This document shows, in pieces, positions 34,000-43,644 of a DNA stretch of 64,000 bases. Numbering within the stretch: the stretch's first letter is position 1; every line of letters starts with the position of its first letter. Source of the DNA: Mycolicibacterium holsaticum DSM 44478 = JCM 12374 (GTDB taxonomy: Bacteria; Actinomycetota; Actinomycetes; Mycobacteriales; Mycobacteriaceae); contig NZ_CP080998.1 in assembly GCF_019645835.1 (NCBI RefSeq), forward strand, positions 3,162,001 through 3,226,000, read 5' to 3'. The notes beneath the pieces were generated by a model. That model saw nothing but the letters and a program-made list of their open reading frames with translations. It made no database searches and was not told the DNA's origin. A program made the translations under genes and the position numbers.

Positions 34000-34581
34000 G
34001 TGACCACCGCCGAACCGGCCCAGTTCCGCGAAGCGGTGGCGGCGATGAATGCCACCACCGTGCGCTCGGAAATCGAGCTCGGCCCGATCCGCCCGCCACA
34101 ACGGCTGGCGCCGTTCAGCTATGCGCTGGGCGCGGAGGTCCGCCATCCCGAGACGGCCATCGTGCCCGAGCGGTCGGAGGGCGACGCGTTCGGTCGGCTG
34201 ATCCTGCTGCACGATCCCGAGGGCGCCGACGCCTGGGACGGCACCATGCGGTTGGTCGCCTACATCCAGGCCGACCTGGACCCCAGCGAGGCCGTGGACC
34301 CGTTGCTGCCCGAGGTGGCGTGGAGTTGGCTGCTCGATGCGTTGTCGGCGCGCGAGGAACACGTCACCGCGCTGGGCGGCACCGTCACCGCGACCACGTC
34401 GGTGCGGTACGGCGACATCTCCGGGCCGCCGCGCGCCCATCAACTCGAGCTACGCGCGTCGTGGACCGCCACCACGTTGGATCTGCGGCCGCACGTCGAG
34501 GCGTTCTGTGAGGTGCTCGAGCACGCCGCCGGCCTACCTCCGGCGGGGGTGACCGACCTGAACTCACGCACTCGCGCGTGA
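34000..34581 (+). CDS. DUF3000 protein, Rv2680-like
   Basis: A 193-residue soluble protein of the actinobacterial DUF3000 family: FREAVAAMNATTVRSEIELG, PIRPPQRLAPFSYALGAEV, GRLILLHDPEGADAWDGTMR, PEVAWSWLLDALSAREEHVT and QLELRASWTATTLDLRPHVE. The family is linked in gene order with the RNase D gene that follows, here with a 4-bp overlap (GTGA), so the two are cotranslated. Function unknown; RNA metabolism is a guess from the neighbour. Confidence 0.85.
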   Translation: MTTAEPAQFREAVAAMNATTVRSEIELGPIRPPQRLAPFSYALGAEVRHPETAIVPERSEGDAFGRLILLHDPEGADAWDGTMRLVAYIQADLDPSEAVDPLLPEVAWSWLLDALSAREEHVTALGGTVTATTSVRYGDISGPPRAHQLELRASWTATTLDLRPHVEAFCEVLEHAAGLPPAGVTDLNSRTRA

Positions 34582-35840
34582 CGATGACCGAGCCGCAAGA
34601 CACCGACTCCGAGCAGGAGCCCGACGCCACACCGCTGCTGGCGCCGCGTGAGGGTGTACCGGAGTTGGCCAGCAGCCGAAGCGAAATCGCAAGGGCAGCA
34701 GAGCTTTTAGATTCGGGCACCGGACCGTTCGCGGTGGACGCCGAGCGGGCGTCGGGCTTTCGTTATTCCAACCGCGCCTATCTGGTGCAGATCCGTCGCG
34801 CCGGGGCGGGAACCGTGCTCATCGACCCGGTCAACCACGGCGCCGACCCGGTGGCCACCCTCGCGCCGGTCGCCGAGGTGCTCGGCACCGACGAGTGGGT
34901 GTTGCACGCCGCGGATCAGGACCTGCCGTGCCTGGCCGAGATCGGCATGCGGCCCCCAGCCCTGTACGACACGGAGTTGGCGGGGCGCCTGGCCGGGTTC
35001 GACAAGGTGAACCTCGCGGCGATGGTAGAGCGCCTGCTGCACCTGCATCTGACGAAGGGGCACGGCGCAGCCGACTGGTCCAAGCGCCCGCTGCCGCCCG
35101 AGTGGCTCAACTATGCGGCGCTGGATGTCGAGGTGCTGGTCGACCTGCGAAACGCCATCGCCGCGGTGCTCGACGAACAGCACAAAAGCGATTGGGCGGC
35201 AGAGGAATTCGAGCACCTACGCAAATACGAGGCGTCACCCACGCGGCGAGACCGGTGGCGGCGCACGTCGGGCATCCACAAGGTGCGTGACCCGCGCGCG
35301 CTGGCCGCCGTGCGCGAGCTGTGGATCACCCGCGACCACATCGCCCAGCGCCGCGACATCGCGCCCGGGCGCATCCTGCCGGACTCGGCGATCATCAACG
35401 CCGCTACCACCGATCCCGACACCGTCGAAAAGCTCACCGCCTTACCGATATTCGGCGGGTCGCGGCAGCGCCGAAGCGCTCAGGTCTGGCTGGACGCGCT
35501 GGCCCGCGCGCGCGCCACCAGCGAGCCACCGGACCCGCACGAATCGTCGAACGGCCCGCCGCCGGCATCACGGTGGTCTCGACGCAAACCCGAGGCGGCG
35601 GCCCGGTTGGTGGCGGTGCGCGCCCGGCTGAGCGAACTGTCGCAACAGTTGAGGGTGCCTTCCGAGAACCTGCTCACCCCGGAGGTGGTGCGCCGGCTGT
35701 GCTGGGACTGGCAGCCGCCCGAGAACCCGGAGGACACCGCGGCCGTCATCGACGCGTTCCTGCGCGACGCGCAGGCGCGGCCCTGGCAGCGCCATCTGGT
35801 CGTCCCCGCGTTGGCCGAGGCGTTGACCGCCACCCCTTGA
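34578..35840 (+). CDS. rnd: RNase D-type 3'-5' exonuclease with HRDC domain
   Basis: A 420-residue protein, Rv2681-like. Exonuclease domain about 30-215 (DEDDy): FAVDAERASGFRYSNRAYLV with the first Asp-Glu, HAADQDLPCLAEIGMRPPAL, DTELAGRLAGFDKVNLAAMV and YAALDVEVLVDLRNAIAAVL with Tyr and Asp. HRDC domain about 235-310 (ALAAVRELWITRDHIAQRRD). The enzyme trims 3' ends of structured RNA such as tRNA precursors. Start GTG overlapping the DUF3000 stop; an ATG two codons later is an alternative. Confidence 0.9.
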   Translation: MTMTEPQDTDSEQEPDATPLLAPREGVPELASSRSEIARAAELLDSGTGPFAVDAERASGFRYSNRAYLVQIRRAGAGTVLIDPVNHGADPVATLAPVAEVLGTDEWVLHAADQDLPCLAEIGMRPPALYDTELAGRLAGFDKVNLAAMVERLLHLHLTKGHGAADWSKRPLPPEWLNYAALDVEVLVDLRNAIAAVLDEQHKSDWAAEEFEHLRKYEASPTRRDRWRRTSGIHKVRDPRALAAVRELWITRDHIAQRRDIAPGRILPDSAIINAATTDPDTVEKLTALPIFGGSRQRRSAQVWLDALARARATSEPPDPHESSNGPPPASRWSRRKPEAAARLVAVRARLSELSQQLRVPSENLLTPEVVRRLCWDWQPPENPEDTAAVIDAFLRDAQARPWQRHLVVPALAEALTATP

Positions 35841-36047
35841 CCTGGGGTTTTGGCGGTCGGCGCGATGGGCGTGGAACAAGACGCGCCATTGTGTGGTTGA
35901 CTGATCAAGGTCGAAGTTTTAAGTGTTCGTGTTTCATACACGCTCGCGCAGAACGTTGGCGCGGGCGTCTCTTTTTCTTGCAGGAGCCGTCTGGTCAATC
36001 GGCCACCGACCGCACGGTGCGGTCTTGAATCCTGACAAGGAGAAAAA
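35841..36047 (+). promoter_or_regulatory. Leader region of the cold-shock gene
   Basis: About 200 bp between rnd and cspA without a gene. It contains an inverted-repeat-like pair (CACTCGCGC-type strings near 35940 and GGCGCGGGCG) and ends with the RBS AAGGAGAAAAA. Long structured 5' UTRs are usual for cold-shock genes. Confidence 0.4.
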
Positions 36048-36248
36048 ATGACACAGGGAACTGTGAAATGGTTCAACGCCGAAAAAGGCTTCGGCTTCAT
36101 CGCGCAGGCTGACGGCCCCGATGTTTTCGTCCATTACTCGGAGATCGACGGCGGCGGCTTCCGCAGCCTCGAGGAGAACCAGCAGGTGGAGTTCGAGGTC
36201 ACCCAGGGCAACAAGGGCCCACAGGCCAGCAAGGTTCGCGCGATCTGA
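36048..36248 (+). CDS. cspA: Cold-shock protein CspA family
   Basis: A 66-residue CSD protein: [20 protein letters not shown] (RNP1 KGFGFI), then [20 protein letters not shown] (RNP2 VFVHY) and [20 protein letters not shown]. It binds single-stranded RNA/DNA and melts RNA structures. Full family length. Strong RBS. Followed 32 bp later by a clear terminator, so it is a single-gene transcript. Mycobacteria have several such genes; the exact ortholog cannot be fixed here. Confidence 0.95.
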   Translation: MTQGTVKWFNAEKGFGFIAQADGPDVFVHYSEIDGGGFRSLEENQQVEFEVTQGNKGPQASKVRAI

Positions 36249-36280
36249 CCGCGATCTGACGTAGTCATCGCCCGAACGAG

Positions 36281-36316
36281 AAAGCCGTATCCGCGTATCC
36301 GCGGGTACGGCTTTTT
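36281..36316 (+). terminator. Intrinsic terminator of cspA
   Basis: AAAGCCGTATCCGCG and CGCGGGTACGGCTTTTT form a stem of about 14 bp around a short loop, followed by T5. A textbook rho-independent terminator on the plus strand; it could also serve dxs coming from the other side, since the stem is symmetric (AAAG...CTTT). Confidence 0.85.
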
Positions 36317-36363
36317 CAGTGGCCCTTTTCAGGGGCCTTCCAGTGGGGTGGCCTCAGCCGCGC

Positions 36364-38280
36364 CTAGCCGTGCTCGCTGACTTCGCCTTCGCGCTCGGCC
36401 ACGGCGGCCTCGTGGGCGGCCACCCAACCGGTGATCTGCCTGGCGATGTTGCGGTCGGTCAGGCCGACATCGGCGAGCACCTCGCCGCGGGAGGCCTGCG
36501 CGAAGAACTCCTGCGGTAAGCCGACGTCGCGGCAGGGCACGTCGACCTCGGCGTGACGCAGCGCCGCCGAGACCGCCGAACCGATTCCGCCCCGCACCCC
36601 GTTGTCCTCGACGGTGACCACCAGCTTGTGCGTTTTCGCCAACTCGGACACCACCTCCGGCACCGGCAGCACCCAGCGCGGGTCCACCACCGTCACGCCG
36701 ATGCCCTGGTTGCGAAGCAGTTCGGCGACCGTGAGCGCCATCGCCGCGAACGGACCCACGGCCACCAGCAGCACATCCTCAGTCAGCCCGTCGGCGGGCA
36801 CGGCCAGGATATCCACGCCGTCACGTCGCTTGAGCGCCGGAATGTCCTCGCCCACATCACCTTTGGGGAAGCGGATGGCGGTGGGGCCGTCGTCGATGTC
36901 GAGCGCCTCGCCCAGCTCTTCGCGCAGCCGGGTGCCGTCGCGCGGCGCGGCCACCCGGATGCCGGGCACGATGCCCAGCATCGACAGGTCCCACATGCCG
37001 TTGTGGCTGGCGCCGTCGGCTCCGGTGACCCCGGACCGGTCCAGCACGATCGTCACCGGCAGCTTGTGCAGCGCCACGTCCATCATGACCTGGTCGAACG
37101 CCCGGTTCAGGAACGTCGAATAGATCGCGACCACCGGGTGCATGCCGCCCATCGCCAGGCCCGCGGCCGACGTCATCGCGTGCTGTTCGGCGATGCCGAC
37201 GTCGAAGAACCGGTCGGGGAAGCGCTGCCGGAACGGGGTCAGCCCGGTGGGTCCTGGCATGGCGGCGGTGATCGCCACGATGTCGCGGCGCCGGCTGGCA
37301 TAGCCGATCAGCGCTTCGGAGAACGTCGACGTCCAGCCGGGCCCGGACACCGACGTCGCCAGCCCCGTCTCGGGGTCGATGACACCGCAGGCGTGCATCT
37401 GGTCGGCCTCGTCGTTCTCGGCGGGCGCATAGCCCATGCCTTTGCGGGTGACGACGTGCACGATCACCGGGGCCCGGAAACCCCGCGCGCTGCGCAGCGC
37501 ACCCTCCACCGCCTGTTCGTCGTGGCCGTCGATCGGGCCGACGTATTTCAGGCCCAGGTCGGTGAACATCTCCTGCGGCGAGAGCGCGTCCTTGATGCCC
37601 GCCTTGATGCTGTGCATGCCCTGGTAGCACAGCTCGCCGATGATCGGCACCCGCCGGACGGCCTTGCGGCCCTCCTCGAGCACCTTCTCGTAGCCGGGTT
37701 GCAGGCGCAGCCGGGCCAGGTGTTCGGCGAAGCCGCCGATGGTCGGCGCGTAGCTGCGGCCGTTGTCGTTGACGACGATCACGATGGGGCGCTGGGCCGC
37801 GGCGATGTTGTTCAGCGCCTCCCAGCACATGCCGCCGGTCAGCGCACCGTCCCCCACCACGGCCACGACACGCCGATTGCGGTAGCCGGAGAGCTCGAAC
37901 GCCTTGGCCAAGCCATCGGCGTAGGACAGCGCCGCGCTGGCATGGCTGGACTCGACCCAGTCGTGCTCGCTTTCCGCGCGGGAGGGATAGCCCGACAACC
38001 CGCCCTTCTTGCGCAGGCTTTCGAAATCGTGGCTGCGGCCGGTCAGCATCTTGTGCACGTAGGACTGATGCCCGGTGTCGAAGACGATGGGGTCGTGCGG
38101 CGAATCGAACACCCGGTGCAGGGCGAGGGTGAGTTCCACCACGCCGAGGTTGGGGCCGAGATGTCCGCCGGTTGCAGCCACCTTGTGGATCAGGAAATCG
38201 CGGATCTCCTGCGCTAGATCGCCCAGTTGCGCCTGCGTCAGGTGCTGCAGATCGGCGGGACCGCGGATCTGTTCAAGCAT
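36364..38280 (-). CDS. dxs: 1-deoxy-D-xylulose-5-phosphate synthase Dxs
   Basis: A 638-residue enzyme, the same length as M. tuberculosis Dxs1. Start ATG giving [26 protein letters not shown] ends 6 nt upstream (leaderless). Thiamine-diphosphate site: [20 protein letters not shown]. Substrate region: [20 protein letters not shown]. Transketolase pyrimidine domain: [20 protein letters not shown] with the catalytic Glu. C-terminal domain: [20 protein letters not shown]. It condenses pyruvate and glyceraldehyde-3-phosphate, the entry step of the MEP isoprenoid pathway. Confidence 0.96.
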   Translation of the reverse strand: MLEQIRGPADLQHLTQAQLGDLAQEIRDFLIHKVAATGGHLGPNLGVVELTLALHRVFDSPHDPIVFDTGHQSYVHKMLTGRSHDFESLRKKGGLSGYPSRAESEHDWVESSHASAALSYADGLAKAFELSGYRNRRVVAVVGDGALTGGMCWEALNNIAAAQRPIVIVVNDNGRSYAPTIGGFAEHLARLRLQPGYEKVLEEGRKAVRRVPIIGELCYQGMHSIKAGIKDALSPQEMFTDLGLKYVGPIDGHDEQAVEGALRSARGFRAPVIVHVVTRKGMGYAPAENDEADQMHACGVIDPETGLATSVSGPGWTSTFSEALIGYASRRRDIVAITAAMPGPTGLTPFRQRFPDRFFDVGIAEQHAMTSAAGLAMGGMHPVVAIYSTFLNRAFDQVMMDVALHKLPVTIVLDRSGVTGADGASHNGMWDLSMLGIVPGIRVAAPRDGTRLREELGEALDIDDGPTAIRFPKGDVGEDIPALKRRDGVDILAVPADGLTEDVLLVAVGPFAAMALTVAELLRNQGIGVTVVDPRWVLPVPEVVSELAKTHKLVVTVEDNGVRGGIGSAVSAALRHAEVDVPCRDVGLPQEFFAQASRGEVLADVGLTDRNIARQITGWVAAHEAAVAEREGEVSEHG

Positions 38281-38308
38281 TCCGTCAGTGTACGCAGTGA
38301 CTTCGGTG

Positions 38309-39637
38309 TCAGTCCTGTCGAGCCTGGTAGACATCGGGCACACCGTCGCGGTCGGCGTCGGCGGTTTCCTGTTCGTAAATGGTGCGGTATCGGCGGTTTC
38401 GCAGCCGTAGCAGCACCGCCGCCAGCACCGCCGCACACACCGAACCGGTCAGCACCCCGATCTTCACGAATTCGTCACGTTCTGATCCCAGACCGTAGGC
38501 AAGGTCCCCGATCAGCAGCGAAACGGTGAACCCGATCCCGGCCAGCATGGCGATGCCCACCACGTCGATCCAGCGGATCGCGTCGTCGAGATTGGCGCGC
38601 GTGACCGCGGCCAGCACCCGCGTCGTCAGGAAGATGCCGACGGGTTTGCCGACCACCAGACCCAACACGATGCCCAGCGTGACGGGATCCCCCAGCGCCC
38701 GGGTGAAGCCCTCGACCCCCCCGATGTGCACCCCGGCGGCAAAGAAGGCGAACACCGGAACGGCGAAGCCGGCCGACAGCGGCCGCAGCCGGTGTTCGAA
38801 GTGCTCGGCCAGACCGGGGCCGGCCTGCGGCCCGCCGGCTGCAGCGGAGCGGGCCACCGGCACCGTGAAGCCGAGCAGCACCCCGGCCACCGTGGCGTGG
38901 ATGCCCGATTCGTGCATCAACGCCCAGGTCGCCAGCGCCAGCGGGATCAGCAGCCACCACGATCGGATTCGGCGCTGCGCGCACACCGCGAAAAGCGCCA
39001 GCGGTACCAGCGCGGCCAGCAGCGCCGGCCAGTTGATGCTTTCGGTGTAGAAAACGGCGATCACCGACACCGCGAGCAGATCGTCGACGACCGCGAGGGT
39101 GAGCAGGAACGTGCGCAGCGCCGACGGCAGGTGCGTGGAGATCACCGCCAGCACCGCGACGGCGAACGCGATGTCGGTGGCGGTCGGGATGGCCCAGCCC
39201 CTGGTCGCGCCGCCGCCCACGTGCGCGGTCACCGCGACGAAGATCAACGCCGGCACCACCATGCCGCCGACGGCGGCGGCGATCGGCAGCGCCGCGCGGG
39301 CGGGGTCACGCAGATCGCCGGCCACGAACTCGCGTTTGAGCTCCAATCCGACCACGAAGAAGAATAGCGCCAGCAACCCGTCGGCGGCCCACGTGCCGAG
39401 TGTGAGGCTCAAGTGCAGGCCGAACGGTTCGCCGCCGATCTCGAGATCCCGCAGCGCGAAGTAACTCGCCGACCACGGGGAGTTCGCCCACAGCAGCGCC
39501 ACGGCCGCGGCCACCAGCAGGATGGCGCCGCCGACGGTCTCTTTCCGCAGAATCGACGCGATCCGGCTGGCCTCCGACCAGGAACCGCGTGAGAAGAGCG
39601 CGCCGCCGCCGGGGCCGCGGAAGGAGTTGTTGGTCAC
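38309..39637 (-). CDS. nhaA: Na+/H+ antiporter NhaA
   Basis: A 442-residue polytopic protein. NhaA features: [60 protein letters not shown], and [20 protein letters not shown] holding the two essential aspartates (D163/D164 in E. coli). Later [20 protein letters not shown] and [19 protein letters not shown] are also typical. A C-terminal tail with [12 protein letters not shown] is extra. It exports Na+ for protons at alkaline pH. It lies 28 bp upstream of dxs on the same strand and is not part of this neighbourhood in M. tuberculosis. Confidence 0.94.
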   Translation of the reverse strand: MTNNSFRGPGGGALFSRGSWSEASRIASILRKETVGGAILLVAAAVALLWANSPWSASYFALRDLEIGGEPFGLHLSLTLGTWAADGLLALFFFVVGLELKREFVAGDLRDPARAALPIAAAVGGMVVPALIFVAVTAHVGGGATRGWAIPTATDIAFAVAVLAVISTHLPSALRTFLLTLAVVDDLLAVSVIAVFYTESINWPALLAALVPLALFAVCAQRRIRSWWLLIPLALATWALMHESGIHATVAGVLLGFTVPVARSAAAGGPQAGPGLAEHFEHRLRPLSAGFAVPVFAFFAAGVHIGGVEGFTRALGDPVTLGIVLGLVVGKPVGIFLTTRVLAAVTRANLDDAIRWIDVVGIAMLAGIGFTVSLLIGDLAYGLGSERDEFVKIGVLTGSVCAAVLAAVLLRLRNRRYRTIYEQETADADRDGVPDVYQARQD

Positions 39638-39858
39638 GGTGCGCCCAATCGGTTTCAGGGTCGGTCAATTGTCGCCGACCAGACTTCCCGGCACACCCTG
39701 GCCTCCAACCTATGGCATGGCATCGCTTCGGTAACGCCGCGGCATACCGGACGAAAGCTGATCTATGCTGCCGCCGTGGCCGATGTCACGCGTTGTTTCC
39801 CGCCGGCGGGGGCTTCTGGCCGCGCAAGACACGGCAGGCACATGACGGGCCCGCCGAC

Positions 39859-41094
39859 ATGACCGCAGCATTGAGCAGAAGCGCTGAGCGCGAGATCGTC
39901 TATCTCGTCGCCCCCAGCGGAAATCCGAACTACGGCGACGAGTTCATCCTGCGCGCATGGCTGCGCCATCTCGCGTTGGCGCGGCCCGACGCCGACGTCG
40001 TCGTCGACTGTCACACCCCGGGTCAAGCGGCGGTGCTGCTGCGCGGCTGCCATCCCCGGTTGACGTTCGTCGACACGGTCTGGCGGGTGTGTTTTCAGAC
40101 CGCCCATCTCCGGCCGTCCGAAGCGGCCGTCGTCGCCGAACAAGCCATCCACGACCCCGGCCGGATGCCGACGATCGTCTCGGGGATCGAACTGCTGGCC
40201 CGTGCGGACACCGTGCACCTGGTGGGCGGCGGATACATCAACGCGGTGTGGTCGCACCACATGGCGTTGTTGGCCGCGGCCCTCGCGGCGGTGGACCGCT
40301 CGGGGGGCCGTGCGGTCGCCACCGGTCAGGGTCTGCTGCCGATCGGAGATCCGTCGCGGCTCGGCCTGTTACGGGACCTGCAGGCGCGGTTCAGCCTGTT
40401 CGACGTGCGAGATCTGCCGTCGTATCAGGCGATCGCCGGGGCCGGCGGAGGCGGATCGTTCAGCGGCGACGACGCCTGGCTCGGAATCACCGACGACGGG
40501 GTGTACGACAGCGAATCAGCGGCGGCCGCACGCCGATTCCTGTTCTGCCTGCAGTCCGATCTCGTCGAGGACTTCGCTGGCGGGCGCGGACTCGACGGGT
40601 TGATCGCGGCGATCGCCGAGGTGATCCAGCGATGGGATATCCAGGGTCGAGACGTCGCCGTTGTCGAGGGCATCCCGGGCGCGGATCGGATCGTGTTCGA
40701 CCGGGTGGCCCACCTGCTCACCGATGCGGTGTTCGTGCCGTTTACCGAGGTGTGGCGCAACGGCCTGCCGGCCCGGACGGGTCAGACGTGGGTCAGCACC
40801 CGCTTTCACTTCCATCTGCTGGCCGCCGCAGCCGGGGCCAGCGGGTTGGCCCTCGCGGGGCGAACGGACTACTACCCCATCAAACATCAGTCCCTGCTCG
40901 ACGCCGGTTCGCGCTGGCAATTGGCCGACTCGCCCGAGTTGCCGACGGCGCCCGTGCAGGACGGTGGCTTCTCACCGCAGACGGTGAGCGCGCTGCACCG
41001 GCAGAAGTCAGCCCTCGCCGCAGACATCTATCCGCCTGCGCCGTCATCGATTCGGCGGGCGGTCGGCGCGCTGCGCATGATGAGAAGGTTGTGA
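39859..41094 (+). CDS. Polysaccharide pyruvyl transferase family protein
   Basis: A 411-residue protein from the ATG giving MTAALSRSAEREIVYLVAPS. The N-terminal GNPNYGDEFILRAWLRHLAL is the start of the PF04230 fold (x-x-x-N-x-GD), followed by a GGGYIN motif (TVHLVGGGYINAVWSHHMAL), SFSGDDAWLG, and near the C-terminus STRFHFHLLAAAAGASGLAL, which matches the R-x-H-x-x-x-x-A segment. Such enzymes transfer ketal pyruvate to sugars of surface polymers or glycolipids. Cytosolic. Not linked to other sugar genes here; substrate unknown. Confidence 0.8.
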   Translation: MTAALSRSAEREIVYLVAPSGNPNYGDEFILRAWLRHLALARPDADVVVDCHTPGQAAVLLRGCHPRLTFVDTVWRVCFQTAHLRPSEAAVVAEQAIHDPGRMPTIVSGIELLARADTVHLVGGGYINAVWSHHMALLAAALAAVDRSGGRAVATGQGLLPIGDPSRLGLLRDLQARFSLFDVRDLPSYQAIAGAGGGGSFSGDDAWLGITDDGVYDSESAAAARRFLFCLQSDLVEDFAGGRGLDGLIAAIAEVIQRWDIQGRDVAVVEGIPGADRIVFDRVAHLLTDAVFVPFTEVWRNGLPARTGQTWVSTRFHFHLLAAAAGASGLALAGRTDYYPIKHQSLLDAGSRWQLADSPELPTAPVQDGGFSPQTVSALHRQKSALAADIYPPAPSSIRRAVGALRMMRRL

Positions 41095-41116
41095 GCTTGC
41101 GCGCTGGGGCGGCGCC

Positions 41117-41605
41117 GTGATCGTCGAACGGCGAAGCACCGTGGACGCGCCAGTGGAACAGGTCTGGGCCCGCATCGTCACCCCCGAGGGCATCAACGAC
41201 GAACTGCGGCCGTGGATGACCATGTCGATGCCGCGGGGCGCGAAATCGTTGACCGTCGAAACCGTTCCGGTCGGTGAGCCCATCGGCCGCTGTTGGCTGC
41301 GGTTGTTCGGCGTGATCCCGTTCGACTACGACAAGCTGATGATTGCCGAGTTGTGGCCGGGCCGTGGGTTTTCCGAGGCTTCGACGATGCTGAGCATGCG
41401 GATGTGGCGCCACGAGCGCACCCTCGAACCGGCCGGTGAGGCCAAAACCGTTGTGCACGACCGCCTCACGTTCGAGCTCCGGGCACCGCTGCGCCCGCTG
41501 GCACCGGTGATCGCGGCCGGTGTCAACGCGCTGTTCGGCCATCGCCATCGTCGGTTGGCGCGGCACTTCGCGGGCGGGTCAGCGGATCCGTCGCTCCCGG
41601 TCTGA
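41117..41605 (+). CDS. SRPBCC-fold protein
   Basis: A 162-residue protein from a GTG 22 bp after the pyruvyl transferase, likely the same transcript. It begins IVERRSTVDAPVEQVWARIV, the opening of START/SRPBCC lipid-binding folds, and continues with WLRLFGVIPFDYDKLMIAEL and VVHDRLTFELRAPLRPLAPV, then a basic C-terminal helix (FGHRHRRLARHFA). Probably binds or modifies a hydrophobic ligand. Its 3' end overlaps the convergent gene by 27 bp. Confidence 0.7.
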   Translation: MIVERRSTVDAPVEQVWARIVTPEGINDELRPWMTMSMPRGAKSLTVETVPVGEPIGRCWLRLFGVIPFDYDKLMIAELWPGRGFSEASTMLSMRMWRHERTLEPAGEAKTVVHDRLTFELRAPLRPLAPVIAAGVNALFGHRHRRLARHFAGGSADPSLPV

Positions 41606-42055
41606 CTTCGGCCACACGTATGGCAGATCGTCGGGCACGTCGCCGAAGTGCGGCCGGTAGTGGTCGGGGTCCTTACGCATCAGCGAGGACTGGTGGCTGC
41701 GATGAAATGCCGCGTCGCCCAACCAGGGTGGCAGTTCGTCGGCGGCGGCCAACTGCTCCTGCTGCCGTACCACGGTCAGGCCGGCGCCCTTCGCCAGATC
41801 GGTGACCAGCGTCGCCGCGCAGGTGTCGGCGGCACCGGTTTGGCACCACACCGCGCACACGTCGAGCCCGTAGCGGACCAGCGCCTCCTCGTATCCCGCC
41901 CACATCGCGGCGGCGGGATGATGGCGCCAGCCGTAGCCCGGCACGGTCAGCGCCCGCAGGATCTGGATGGTCTCGACCCGCTGCTTGCCGAGGCGGCGTC
42001 GGTCGAGCACCCGCGCCGAAGCCTCGAATCCGGAGTACGGCAGGAATGTCTGCAC
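41579..42055 (-). CDS. MSMEG_6728-type / pyrimidine-dimer glycosylase-like protein
   Basis: A 158-residue protein read from the GTG giving VQTFLPYSGFEASARVLDRR, the conserved opening of this family. It continues LGKQRVETIQILRALTVPGY, WRHHPAAAMWAGYEEALVRY and ELPPWLGDAAFHRSHQSSLM, ending RKDPDHYRPHFGDVPDDLPY-VWP. These proteins are annotated as the MSMEG_6728 family and share the N-terminal Thr/Arg/His layout of T4-type pyrimidine-dimer endonuclease; activity is unproven. The frame runs 25 codons further upstream into the next gene's 3' end. Confidence 0.75.
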   Translation of the reverse strand: MQTFLPYSGFEASARVLDRRRLGKQRVETIQILRALTVPGYGWRHHPAAAMWAGYEEALVRYGLDVCAVWCQTGAADTCAATLVTDLAKGAGLTVVRQQEQLAAADELPPWLGDAAFHRSHQSSLMRKDPDHYRPHFGDVPDDLPYVWPKSDRERRIR

Positions 42056-42093
42056 GCCGGAAGGTACCCGGCGTAGCGCCTGCCGAAACGTCC

Positions 42094-42627
42094 TCAGGAA
42101 GAGGTGCCGGCGTACCGTTTCGGAAACCACCCACCGGCGCGCCGAATACCCTTGTGCCAGTTCACAACTGCATGAGCGGTGCGGAGGGCCTCGGCGTCAG
42201 AGCGCACCACCGCGATCGATGCGGCCAGGTCGTGCAGCCCGTTCATCGAACACTCGTAGCCGATGCGGTGCGTCAAATCCCGCAGCCAATCGATGGCGCG
42301 CGCGTGCTTGTCGTCGGGGGTGTGCCGCACATCGCAGACCACCAGCAGGCGCTGGGCTCCCGTGGCGATCGCGGTGTCGGTCACCGCCTCGCGGATCTGC
42401 GTCTCGCTCGCTCTGTCCTGCCGCCTGACCTCGCTGAGCGCGCCGTCGCCGACGACCGACACGATCAGCCCGTCGTCGAGCACGACGATGATCGACGTGC
42501 CGGTACCCGATTCACCACTCTCGTCATCAATGACGCCATGGCGGCGGAGCTCCGCGGCCATGGACTCGTAAAGCTCCGTCGCCCGACCGAAAACAATCGG
42601 CGACGTGCCGATCTCCCGGACTGCCAA
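42094..42627 (-). CDS. Hypothetical protein
   Basis: A 177-residue soluble protein. The N-terminal half looks like a small alpha/beta module (SIIVVLDDGLIVSVVGDGAL) and the second half contains TGAQRLLVVCDVRHTPDDKH and a helical end (LHDLAASIAVVRSDAEALRT). No motif I can assign. The start gives MAVREIGTSPIVFGRATELY. Same strand as the gene upstream and the one downstream, 60 bp gap upstream, so perhaps one transcript of stress or accessory genes. Confidence 0.55.
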   Translation of the reverse strand: MAVREIGTSPIVFGRATELYESMAAELRRHGVIDDESGESGTGTSIIVVLDDGLIVSVVGDGALSEVRRQDRASETQIREAVTDTAIATGAQRLLVVCDVRHTPDDKHARAIDWLRDLTHRIGYECSMNGLHDLAASIAVVRSDAEALRTAHAVVNWHKGIRRAGGWFPKRYAGTSS

Positions 42628-42688
42628 CTGAGACTCCCATTCTCATCATGTGTGCTGACTCGAGCACCGCTGTGCCGCAACTGGGCGG

Positions 42689-43141
42689 CTATCCCGTGAG
42701 CGTTGCGCAACGGACGTCCCGTCGCACAGCGCGCTCCTGCTCTTCGGTGAGTTCGAGCGCAGCGCGGATACCGTCGCGGTACCCCGCTGCGACATCGTCT
42801 TCTGGGTGCGCGCGCAGCGCCTCGGACAACCTCTGCGAGATCGTGCCGAGCGCGGCGAGCGTCCTGTTCCTGTCGCGTTCTGACCGACCGTCGCCGTTGT
42901 CCGATACGTTCGTGAAATCCATGGCTGCGCTTGCCATTTGATCTAGAACACAAATGCGTGCGAATCGAAGTGCCGCGGTGCGCCCCTTGCGATACGCCGC
43001 GCCGCGTTCGCCTGCCGTCGACGCGTTCGCCACGTCGGCGCAGGCCTTGACCAGTGCCTTTTCGAGCACATCCAGTTCGCTCTGCTCGCTGGATGCCGCC
43101 GCTTCGCTCGGCTGGCCGGTGCGCCCAGTCACGGCGTTCAC
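42689..43141 (-). CDS. Hypothetical helical protein
   Basis: About 150 residues. I chose the GTG at 43141 (VNAVTGRTGQPSEAAASSEQ) because GAAAGAAGGGA lies 9 nt before it; an ATG 13 codons earlier directly follows GGGAG. The protein is mostly helix with LDVLEKALVKACADVANAST, GRTAALRFARICVLDQMASA and AAGYRDGIRAALELTEEQER. No known domain, membrane segment or Cys cluster. It heads the short minus-strand group with the 177-aa and MSMEG_6728-like genes. Confidence 0.55.
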   Translation of the reverse strand: MNAVTGRTGQPSEAAASSEQSELDVLEKALVKACADVANASTAGERGAAYRKGRTAALRFARICVLDQMASAAMDFTNVSDNGDGRSERDRNRTLAALGTISQRLSEALRAHPEDDVAAGYRDGIRAALELTEEQERAVRRDVRCATLTG

Positions 43142-43332
43142 TTCTGTACGTCCCTTCTTTCGTGTCGTTAGTTGATCCATCTCCCGTAACGGCGAGTTTC
43201 CACGCAACGGCGTCGTAAAGCGCAATTTATTCGCGGGTAACTGTGCGAGCGACAATTTCTACGCTCAAATGCCTGCTTTGTGTAGTCGGCTTGCGTTAGT
43301 CCGGCACCAAGGAAAGGCGCCTACACAGTAAA

Positions 43333-43362
43333 ATCGGCCCTGAAATTACCTTCAGAGCCGAT
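43333..43362 (-). terminator. Terminator of the 39-aa basic protein gene
   Basis: ATCGGC-C-CTGAA and TTCAG-A-GCCGAT form a 12-bp-long stem with one mismatch around a 6-nt loop. On the minus strand it is followed by TTTAC. It lies 21 bp beyond the stop of the small gene. Confidence 0.65.
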
Positions 43363-43383
43363 AGTTTCTGCAGTTCAGACTAG

Positions 43384-43503
43384 TCAGGCCCGACCCGGCT
43401 TGCGCTTGGGCAGGAATTCCTCGGTCGCTTCGGCCTTCGCTCGTTTTTCCGCGCGCCGCTCTTTGATTGTCTTTCCGGGCTTTTTAGCAGTTTGTTTAGC
43501 CAT
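43384..43503 (-). CDS. Small basic protein (39 aa)
   Basis: A short gene with all the usual signals: RBS AAAAGGAG 6 nt before the ATG, 39 codons and a terminator. It begins MAKQTAKKPGKTIKERRAEK and ends FLPKRKPGRA. It is strongly basic (Lys/Arg-rich) with no hydrophobic segment, so a nucleic-acid or ribosome-associated role is plausible. AT-richer codons (aaa, act) at the start suggest high translation. I recall similar short reading frames in other actinobacteria, but no function. Confidence 0.7.
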   Translation of the reverse strand: MAKQTAKKPGKTIKERRAEKRAKAEATEEFLPKRKPGRA

Positions 43504-43644
43504 CGTTGCTCCTTTTCACAGTGGCAACCATCACCGGCCTCGACCATACCCGAGAAAAAAATAAAAGCCAGTCTAGTAATTCGGGCGTCGACGCGGTCCG
43601 GAGCGAACCGAGATCCACTGTGCGGGCGGCGATCTTGGCGTGGC

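Noticed and set aside
36553..38217. 554-codon plus-strand frame
   Set aside because: Antisense to dxs with His/Arg/Gln-rich sequence and no motif.
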